A stretch of DNA of 18,917 bases from Acidimicrobiia bacterium. GTDB lineage: Bacteria > Actinomycetota > Acidimicrobiia > IMCC26256 > PALSA-555. A program made the translations under genes and the position numbers. The DNA lies in contig JALHSW010000117.1 of the NCBI GenBank assembly GCA_022865365.1, positions 1 to 18,917 on the forward strand, in the 5' to 3' direction. Shown here in pieces: positions 13,880-18,917 of the stretch. The notes under the pieces were generated by a model that searched no databases, was not told the DNA's origin, and worked only from the letters and a program-made list of their open reading frames with translations. Position 1 is the stretch's first letter; every line of letters starts with the position of its first letter.

Positions 13880-14296
13880 TCAGCCCACCCGATCGAGGAT
13901 CACGACCGGGATGACGCGGTCGGTCTTGGCCTCGTACTCGGCGAAGCCGGGGTAGAGCTCGGCCTGCTTGCGGAACAGGCGGTCGCGCTCGTCACCCTCG
14001 ACGATGGTGGCCATGGCATCGAAGCTCTCGGCACCGAACTCGACCGTCACCGTCGGGTTCGCGCGGACGTTGTGGTACCAGTCGGGGTTCGTGGGAGCAC
14101 CCGCCTTCGAGGCGAAGATCGCCAGTCGGTCGCCGTCGGGCAGCGACATGAGTGGCGTGGTGCGACGCTTGCCGGTCTTGGCGCCGGTTGTGGTGATGAG
14201 CACCATCGGGGCTCCCTCGAACTGACCCCCGACCTTGCCGTCGTTCTCGCGGAACTCCTCGATGATCTGGGCGTTCCAGTCGTTCATGTCCGTCAT
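13880..14296 (-). CDS. Ddn-family deazaflavin (F420)-dependent nitroreductase-like oxidoreductase
   Basis: This complete 138-residue member of the split-barrel F420H2-dependent family uses the reduced deazaflavin cofactor to reduce quinones, nitro compounds or similar substrates. Landmarks in order are FEGAPMVLITTTGAKTGKRRTTPLM, the loop IFASKAGAPTNPDWYHNVRANPTVTVEFG, and the end ERDRLFRKQAELYPGFAEYEAKTDRVIPVVILDR. ATG at 14296 (MTDMNDWNAQ) is the natural start; ATG at 14287 is a second option, and the frame's extension to 14371 is unlikely. It serves as an in-window reference showing what the shortened gene at 538-795 has lost. It lies 117 bp downstream of the LCP gene in the same direction. 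Confidence 0.93.
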   Translation of the reverse strand: MTDMNDWNAQIIEEFRENDGKVGGQFEGAPMVLITTTGAKTGKRRTTPLMSLPDGDRLAIFASKAGAPTNPDWYHNVRANPTVTVEFGAESFDAMATIVEGDERDRLFRKQAELYPGFAEYEAKTDRVIPVVILDRVG

Positions 14297-14413
14297 CGTG
14301 TGCCCTCGTCCGTGAGCGATCGTTGGTTCGATGATGATGCGATGCTTCAGGTCTCGTCGTGCGGGTGGCAACGCCCGGCAGCCGCGCGTTGTTCCCGAGC
14401 AGCGGCGGAGCGC

Positions 14414-15829
14414 TCAGCACTCCCCGGGGACCGGGGCCAACGATGCGGGGTCTGCGGGGTCAGCGGGAGCGGCGGACGCGGCCGGCGCGGCCGATGCGAC
14501 GGGTGCCGGTGTGGTGACGCCACCGAAGCCGCGGCCGAGCACGAGCGTCACGTCGGCTCCGGAGACCGACTCGTCCTCCACCACCTTGACGGGGCCGCTC
14601 ACGTAGCTCGCGACGAGCGCGGCGTTCGCCTCCGCTCCCGGGCGGTACCGCACCTCGGTCGTTCCGAGCGACCCATCCGCGTTCCCGGTCGCGCCTCCCT
14701 CGAATCCCGCATCGGTGAGGCCAGAGAGCGCCGTGGCCGCCGCGCCGGTAGCGCCGGACGCGTTGAGCACCTTCACCTTGGTGTCGCCGGGTGACGCGTC
14801 GCCCGCGTCGGGTGGCGCGTCGGGTACGACCGTGTCGAAGTCGCGCAGTCGCGTGAGCAGCGCGTCGGCCTCGGGCTGCGTGGCCTCCAGTACCGACTGC
14901 CCGCCCTCGGTCGCGGGGGTGTTCGGCACGGTGACGCTCTCGGGGCCACTCGTTGCATCGTCGGCCGCGAACGCGTCGATCAGCGCGAACACGTCGGTAC
15001 GCCCGAAGTCCTGATCGAGGGTGAGCTTGCCGAGCGCGCTGTCGATGATGTCGTTGCCCTTGATCGGATTTGACATCGCCGCGTTCATCGCTTTGCGGCC
15101 CAGCTCGCGCAGGAACGCCTGTTGGCGGGCGATCCGCCCGATGTCGGGGATGGCGTCGGCGTCCTGCCAGCGACCGGTGGCCGGGTCGAGGAGCTCGAGG
15201 TGGCGTGACCGTACGAACGAGAGTGCCCCGGCTCCGTCGAGCTCGACGCAGCCCGGGGCCGGGACGTCGAGGAGTGAGAGGGCGTCGCGGGCCGCGGTCG
15301 GGAAGTACACCGAGATGTTCCCCACCGCGTCGACGATCTGGCGGAACGAGTCGAAGTTCACCTCGACGTAGTGCTGGATCGGGACGCCGAACTCGCTCTG
15401 GAGCGTGTCGGCGATCGCTTGGGGCCCGTCGTTGAACGCCGCGTTGATCTTCGAGTTGCCCTTCCCGGGGATGTTCACCCAGAGGTCGCGCGGGAACGAC
15501 ACGAGCAGGCTGCGCTCCGAGTCGGGATCGACATGCAGCACCATGATCGTGTCGGAGCGCTGACCGCCGACGCCGGAGTCGCCGAACATCTGCTGGTCGA
15601 GCTCGGTGGAGACGAAGGATCGGGTGTCGGAGCCGATCAGCAGGAAGTTCGCTCCGCCCCCGGCGGGAGTCGGGGCGAGCTGGAGGTCGACGCGCGGTAT
15701 CGAGGCGAGCTTCGCCTCGACCAGCAGGTTGGTCCCCACGACCGTCGCGACGACAATCGCTACCACCAGACCCAGCGCGAGCAGCACCCGACCGCGGAAC
15801 GCGGCGAATCCAGAACGCGGTGCGGGCAT
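14414..15829 (-). CDS. LytR-CpsA-Psr (LCP) family cell-wall glycopolymer ligase with LytR_C domain
   Basis: This 471-residue membrane enzyme attaches glycopolymers (arabinogalactan-like or teichoic-type) to peptidoglycan outside the cell. A short cytoplasmic N-terminus precedes one membrane helix (about 15-38). The LCP domain contains the polyprenyl-phosphate-binding residues in FLLIGSDTR, QRSDTIMVLHVDP, SFPRDLWVNIPGKGNSKINAAF, YVEVNFDSFRQIVDAVG and LSFVRSRH. A second domain (about 345-440, KVKVLNASGATGAAATAL...TEVRYRPGAEA) is the LytR_C fold. The C-terminus is a Pro/Ala-rich tail ending in Cys. The ATG at 15829 puts the helix close to the N-terminus; ATG at 15889 would add 20 residues. The frame's further extension to 16234 overlaps the divergent gene and is rejected. 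Confidence 0.94.
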   Translation of the reverse strand: MPAPRSGFAAFRGRVLLALGLVVAIVVATVVGTNLLVEAKLASIPRVDLQLAPTPAGGGANFLLIGSDTRSFVSTELDQQMFGDSGVGGQRSDTIMVLHVDPDSERSLLVSFPRDLWVNIPGKGNSKINAAFNDGPQAIADTLQSEFGVPIQHYVEVNFDSFRQIVDAVGNISVYFPTAARDALSLLDVPAPGCVELDGAGALSFVRSRHLELLDPATGRWQDADAIPDIGRIARQQAFLRELGRKAMNAAMSNPIKGNDIIDSALGKLTLDQDFGRTDVFALIDAFAADDATSGPESVTVPNTPATEGGQSVLEATQPEADALLTRLRDFDTVVPDAPPDAGDASPGDTKVKVLNASGATGAAATALSGLTDAGFEGGATGNADGSLGTTEVRYRPGAEANAALVASYVSGPVKVVEDESVSGADVTLVLGRGFGGVTTPAPVASAAPAASAAPADPADPASLAPVPGEC

Positions 15830-15916
15830 CCACTCGACGGTACCGGCCCGAGTCCCGGAATCGTGGTCAGGGAACGCAATTCCGGCCATCTGCAGGGTAC
15901 GGTCGCCCCGGACACT

Positions 15917-15956
15917 CCCGCATGACGATTGCCGAGCCCGCATGACGATTGCCGAG
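15917..15956 (+). repeat. 20-bp tandem duplication over the start codon of the DipZ-like gene
   Basis: Two exact 20-bp units, 15917-15936 and 15937-15956, each contain CCCGCATGACGATT followed by GCCGAG. Each includes the ATGACGATTGCCGAG start sequence, so the start region is present twice. The period is not a multiple of three, which puts the two ATGs in different frames. Confidence 0.95.
15922..15945 (+). CDS. Seven-codon upstream ORF (MTIAEPA) created by the start-site duplication
   Basis: The first ATG at 15922 encodes MTIAEPA and stops at TGA 15943-15945, overlapping the ATG of the next gene (15942) as ATGA. If ribosomes start here, they would terminate exactly at the real start, which could give reinitiation. 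Whether it is translated is unknown. Confidence 0.35.
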   Translation: MTIAEPA

Positions 15957-17045
15957 CAGCGCGCCGCGGGCGGCCCACCGCAGCGTCCTTCCGGTTCGGG
16001 ACCGACCGAGTCGGGTGGGTCCGGGTCGTCGCGGTGGAAGTACGGCGCCGTGGCCCTGGCCCTCGTGGTGTTCGCCGCCGCCGCAGTGGTGTTCGCGAGC
16101 GGCTCCGATCCGGAGAGTGTCACCGGGACCGTCGACGTCGCCAACCTCCCCGTGGGCCCGACCCCGCCCGGCCTCGATGGTGCGAAGGGCTGGATCAACT
16201 CGAAGCCGCTGACCGACGCCGACCTGGCGGGCAAGGTGGTGGTCTACGACTTCTGGACCTACTCGTGCGTGAACTGCATTCGCACGTTGCCGCACCTGCG
16301 GGCTCTGCACGACCGCTACGCGAAGGACGGCCTCGTGATCGTCGGCGTGCACTCCCCGGAGTTCGAGTTCGAGAAGGACCACGGCAACGTCGCCGATGCC
16401 GTGCAGCGCCTCCATGTCGAGTATCCCGTTGCGCTCGACGACGACATGAACATCTGGAACGCGTTCGGCACGCAGTACTGGCCGCAGAAGTTCGTGGCCG
16501 ATCGCAAGGGCCACGTGCGCTACGGCCACGTCGGTGAGGGCGGTTACCGCGAGACCGAGAACGTGGTGCGCGAGCTGCTTGGCGTTCCCGCTTCCGCGCC
16601 GCGCGCGAGCACCGAGGGCAATGTCAAGGCCTCGCCACCTCCGACCCAGAACATCTCGCCCGAGACGTACCTCGGGCTCGAGCGCGGGAGCGGCGCGGCG
16701 ACGCTCGACGGCCCGTGGACCTCCGAAGCCCAGTACGTGCAAGCCGATGCGGCGGGCGCGGCGATCGCGCTCGCCTACTCAGCCCGCGAGGTGAACCTGG
16801 TGCTCGCGCCGGGCGAGCGCGGTGCAGCCGCGATCGACGTGACGGTCGAGCTCGACGGCGCGCCCCTGCCACCCGAGTACCGAACGCCCGACACCATGGT
16901 CGACGACCAGGGGGCAACGTTCGTGCGGGTGACCGGGTCGGATCTCTACCGGCTCGTGATCGGGCCGGCCGTCGGGCAGCACACGATCGGGCTCACGGCA
17001 CGAGCCCCCGGGCTTCGGGCGTTCGCCTTCACGTTCGGCGCCTGA
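15942..17045 (+). CDS. Membrane-anchored thioredoxin-like protein with DipZ-type C-terminal domain
   Basis: The 367-residue product begins with a Gly/Ser/Pro-rich cytoplasmic segment and one membrane helix (about 37-58). A TlpA/DipZ-type thioredoxin domain follows, with the redox pair Cys-Val-Asn-Cys in FWTYSCVNCIRTLPHL (about 102-117), GVHSPEFEFEKDHGNV, and the cis-Pro region QYWPQKFVAD. The C-terminal 135 residues (YLGLERGSG..., GPWTSEAQYVQAD, LVLAPGERGAAAIDVTVELDG, RLVIGPAVGQHTIGL) match the carbohydrate-binding-like end of mycobacterial DipZ. The likely role is thiol-disulphide exchange on the outer face, fed with electrons by the CcdA gene 9 bp downstream. The ATG at 15942 is the second of two in a tandem duplication. 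No strong ribosome site is seen. Confidence 0.93.
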   Translation: MTIAEQRAAGGPPQRPSGSGPTESGGSGSSRWKYGAVALALVVFAAAAVVFASGSDPESVTGTVDVANLPVGPTPPGLDGAKGWINSKPLTDADLAGKVVVYDFWTYSCVNCIRTLPHLRALHDRYAKDGLVIVGVHSPEFEFEKDHGNVADAVQRLHVEYPVALDDDMNIWNAFGTQYWPQKFVADRKGHVRYGHVGEGGYRETENVVRELLGVPASAPRASTEGNVKASPPPTQNISPETYLGLERGSGAATLDGPWTSEAQYVQADAAGAAIALAYSAREVNLVLAPGERGAAAIDVTVELDGAPLPPEYRTPDTMVDDQGATFVRVTGSDLYRLVIGPAVGQHTIGLTARAPGLRAFAFTFGA

Positions 17046-17054
17046 GCCGGGCTC

Positions 17055-17759
17055 GTGCTTCCCGAGCTCATCGCGCTCTTCGGCGCCGGCGTCGCGTCGT
17101 TCCTGGCTCCCTGCATCGTCCCGCTGCTCCCCGCGTACCTGGGGATCATCGCGGGCGACGCGGCCGAGGCTCGCGACCCCGCCCGAGCCGTGCCCGCAAC
17201 CATCATCTTCATCCTCGGCTTCGCGACGGTGTTCGCCGGCCTTGGTGCCCTGGCCGGCCTGGTCGGATCGTCGCTGCGCGACATCCAGGTCGTGATCGAG
17301 CGCGTCGGCGGGGTGATCATTGTGATCATGGGCCTTGCGCTGCTCGGCGTTGTGCGCGGTCCGCTGTCGCGGGAGCGGCGCCTCGTCACGCGTATCCCGA
17401 CCGGTGGCGGTCGCGCCCGGCCCTTCGTGGTCGGTGTCGCATTCGGTGCTGCGTGGAGCCCGTGCGTCGGCCCGCTCCTCGCCGCCGCGCTCACGGTCGC
17501 CGCGCAGGCCGGACAGGCCTGGCGCGGCGCGCTGCTCCTCCTCGCCTACGCGTTCGGGATCGGGGTGCCCTTTCTCCTCGCGGCGCTCGCGCTCGCGTCG
17601 TTCCCCGCGTTCGCGGAGTGGCTCCGCCGCGCGGGCCCGGTCATCGAGCGGGTAGCCGGGGTGCTGCTCGTGATCCTCGGCCTGCTGCTCGCGACCGGCA
17701 CCTACGGGTACCTGACCTCGTACCTCGCCCGGCTCACACCGTCAGTCGGCGGTCTCTGA
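17055..17759 (+). CDS. ccdA: CcdA-family transmembrane thiol-disulphide reductant transporter
   Basis: This 234-residue integral membrane protein of the CcdA/DsbD-gamma family carries reducing equivalents from cytoplasmic thioredoxin across the membrane. It has about six hydrophobic segments. The redox cysteines sit in the two half-repeat motifs, LAPCIVPLLPAYLG (about 17-30) and AAWSPCVGPLLAAAL (about 131-145), the usual Pro-Cys pattern. GTG at 17055 is used, nine bases after the thioredoxin-like gene. The pair reproduces the parts of M. tuberculosis DipZ (CcdA plus thioredoxin plus C-terminal domain) as separate genes. The haem-binding CxxCH protein at 12107-12580 could be one client. The 3' end overlaps the opposing gene by 18 bp. 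Confidence 0.95.
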   Translation: MLPELIALFGAGVASFLAPCIVPLLPAYLGIIAGDAAEARDPARAVPATIIFILGFATVFAGLGALAGLVGSSLRDIQVVIERVGGVIIVIMGLALLGVVRGPLSRERRLVTRIPTGGGRARPFVVGVAFGAAWSPCVGPLLAAALTVAAQAGQAWRGALLLLAYAFGIGVPFLLAALALASFPAFAEWLRRAGPVIERVAGVLLVILGLLLATGTYGYLTSYLARLTPSVGGL

Positions 17760-17990
17760 CTCTTCTGACGCCAGCACCGCACGCGCGGCCGGGAGGTCGT
17801 CCTCGAACACGAGCACCGGGTAGCCACCAACCGCCGCAAGGTTGGGCAGCGAACCGCTTCCGTCGTCGGCACCGCGCACGGCCTTGATGCCCGCGTCCTC
17901 GAGCCGGGCGAGCGCAGCCTCGGCCTCGATGAAGCTCTCGAAGGTTGCGAGCTCGACGATCTTGCCGTCGGGACGCGGTTCGGGTGCCAT
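17742..17990 (-). CDS. DUF2007-type small putative signal-transducing protein
   Basis: The predicted product has 82 residues from the ATG at 17990; the frame is open to 18155 but that extension crosses the next promoter. The order KIVELATFESFIEAEAALARLEDAGIKAVRGADD, then GYPVLVFEDDLPAARAVLAS, is the ferredoxin-like beta-alpha-beta pattern of the DUF2007 family (putative prokaryotic signal transducers). This family typically reads VELATFDSPIEAELA...L...GI and ends with VLVPEEDAERARELL. The role is unknown. It is convergent with ccdA and overlaps its last 18 bp, so the two messages are complementary at their 3' ends. Confidence 0.85.
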   Translation of the reverse strand: MAPEPRPDGKIVELATFESFIEAEAALARLEDAGIKAVRGADDGSGSLPNLAAVGGYPVLVFEDDLPAARAVLASEESETAD

Positions 17991-18078
17991 GCCGTCAGCG
18001 TAGGCCGGACCCGTCTGGCGCGTGCGGTGCGATGCCGATACAACGTCGGCCCCTGGGCCAACCGAGGAGCCTTCCCCC

Positions 18079-18917
18079 ATGATTGAGAGCCGGACCGAGA
18101 GTGGTACCGAGATCGAGACCGCGTCGCGCGTCGCCTTTCGCGAGCTGCTCGACACGCTGCGTGAGGCCGATGAGCGGTGGGTCTCGGAAGAGTGGGGCTT
18201 GGCCGACGCGGGAAGCGTCGCCGACGGTCACCGGGCGCTGATCCACATCCTCGATGGCGCGCTGGCCTGTCACTTCGAGAGCGATCCGGCCCACCCCGAC
18301 TTTCGCCGCATCGTGTCGCCGACGCGCAAGATGACGGGCGACAACCCCGACGCGGTGTACTTCGAGGCGCCGGTCGATGCGGCCCGCACCTACCGCGTGT
18401 GCGGCAACGTCGCCGGTGCGGTCTACACATCGATCACCGTGGAAGCGGGCGCGTCGGAAGGGAAGTACGCGACGCGCACCGCCGGGGTCATCAACGACAC
18501 GCAGTTCGACATCGCGCCCGACGGCAGCTACGAGCTGCTCCTGGGTGGCCCGCCGCGCGACCGGAACTGGCTCGCACTCGACCCCGAAGCCGCGCGGCTC
18601 ACCACGCGCCACTACTTCGAGACTCCGGAGCCGGCGGCCTGCGATCCCGAGCTGCACATCCCGCTGACGATCGAAGTGGCCGACGACCCACCGGGACCCC
18701 CGCCGACCTGGGATGACGAGCGCGTCGCCGCCGGCATCCACCGCGTCATCAACTACGTGCGCGGGAAGACGGTCGAGGCGGCGAAGCCGACCGATGACCG
18801 GCCGACGTGGGTGTCGACCACGCCGAACGTGTTCAACACGCCCGAAGTCCCGGGCGACCTGGCGTTCTCGGCGTTCGACGCCGCGTACGCGATGGCGCCC
18901 TACGTGCTCGGTCCCGA
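18079..18917 (+). CDS. DUF1214 domain protein, N-terminal part (runs off the window)
   Basis: The open frame from ATG 18079 to the right edge encodes 279 residues without a stop. Typical stretches are FRELLDTLREADERWVSEEWG, DGHRALIHILDGALACHFESDP, FRRIVSPTRKMTGDNPDAVYFEAPV, YTSITVEAGASEGKYATRTAGVIND, YELLLGGPPRDRNWLALDPEAARLTTRHYFE and IPLTIEV. These belong to the actinobacterial branch of DUF1214-containing proteins, whose biochemical role is unknown. A GAGGAG lies about nine bases before the start. It is divergent from the DUF2007 gene across 88 bp, in which GATACAAC (around 18035) could be part of a promoter, but this is weak. No signal peptide or membrane helix is seen. Confidence 0.88.
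   Translation, partial: MIESRTESGTEIETASRVAFRELLDTLREADERWVSEEWGLADAGSVADGHRALIHILDGALACHFESDPAHPDFRRIVSPTRKMTGDNPDAVYFEAPVDAARTYRVCGNVAGAVYTSITVEAGASEGKYATRTAGVINDTQFDIAPDGSYELLLGGPPRDRNWLALDPEAARLTTRHYFETPEPAACDPELHIPLTIEVADDPPGPPPTWDDERVAAGIHRVINYVRGKTVEAAKPTDDRPTWVSTTPNVFNTPEVPGDLAFSAFDAAYAMAPYVLGP

Noticed and set aside
15830..16234. N-terminal extension of the LCP protein to 16234
   Set aside because: It overlaps the coding start of the divergent thioredoxin-like gene and adds a Pro/Arg-rich non-family segment ahead of the membrane helix.

Overview
This window is GC-rich, densely coding DNA with no rRNA, tRNA, insertion sequence, phage gene or CRISPR array that I could recognise. The content points to a free-living actinobacterium. 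The indicators are F420-type enzymes (one luciferase-like oxidoreductase and two Ddn-family proteins), a LytR-CpsA-Psr wall ligase, frequent GTG starts, and separate genes whose counterparts are domains of two Mycobacterium tuberculosis fusion proteins (OtsB1 and DipZ). An uncultured Acidimicrobiia-like lineage is plausible, but that placement is inference.

Layout. Positions 1-1635 hold the 5' part of a membrane-anchored secreted protein (minus), a Ddn-family gene that lacks its middle (plus), and a secreted trypsin-like protease (minus). Positions 1674-3292 hold a divergent pair, a zinc-dependent glucose dehydrogenase (minus) and a gluconokinase (plus). Positions 3364-4439 hold a small secreted protein and a pyridoxamine-phosphate-oxidase-like flavoprotein (both minus). 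Positions 4602-9702 hold a tight plus-strand operon: beta-phosphoglucomutase-like HAD, trehalose-6-phosphate phosphatase, GH65 glycosidase/phosphorylase and an F420-dependent LLM oxidoreductase. It ends at a strong hairpin at 9718-9755.

Positions 9781-12580 are minus strand: a haem-binding CxxCH protein, a decayed partial copy of its N-terminal segment just downstream, an HSL-type esterase and an APH-like phosphotransferase. Positions 12681-13852 hold a thioesterase, a VOC protein and a three-helix membrane protein (plus). Positions 13880-15829 hold a full-length Ddn-family oxidoreductase and an LCP ligase (minus). Positions 15942-17759 hold a thioredoxin-like DipZ-type protein followed by CcdA (plus). 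CcdA overlaps tail-to-tail with a DUF2007-type gene (minus), and the window ends inside a DUF1214-type gene (plus).

How the genes may work together. The sugar genes form a plausible circuit. OtsB makes trehalose from trehalose-6-phosphate. A GH65 phosphorylase would split a glucose disaccharide into beta-glucose-1-phosphate and a second sugar. The HAD mutase would turn beta-glucose-1-phosphate into glucose-6-phosphate. Free glucose could be oxidised by the dehydrogenase and phosphorylated by gluconokinase to 6-phosphogluconate. The HAD-OtsB-GH65 gene order matches the domain order I recall for M. tuberculosis OtsB1 (Rv2006). The thioredoxin/CcdA pair corresponds to the domains of DipZ, in reversed order. 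I saw no clear new defence or mobile system. The more unusual items are the middle-deleted Ddn gene, the duplicated start site of the DipZ-like gene, the haem-binding gene remnant and the nested inverted repeat carrying two stop codons.
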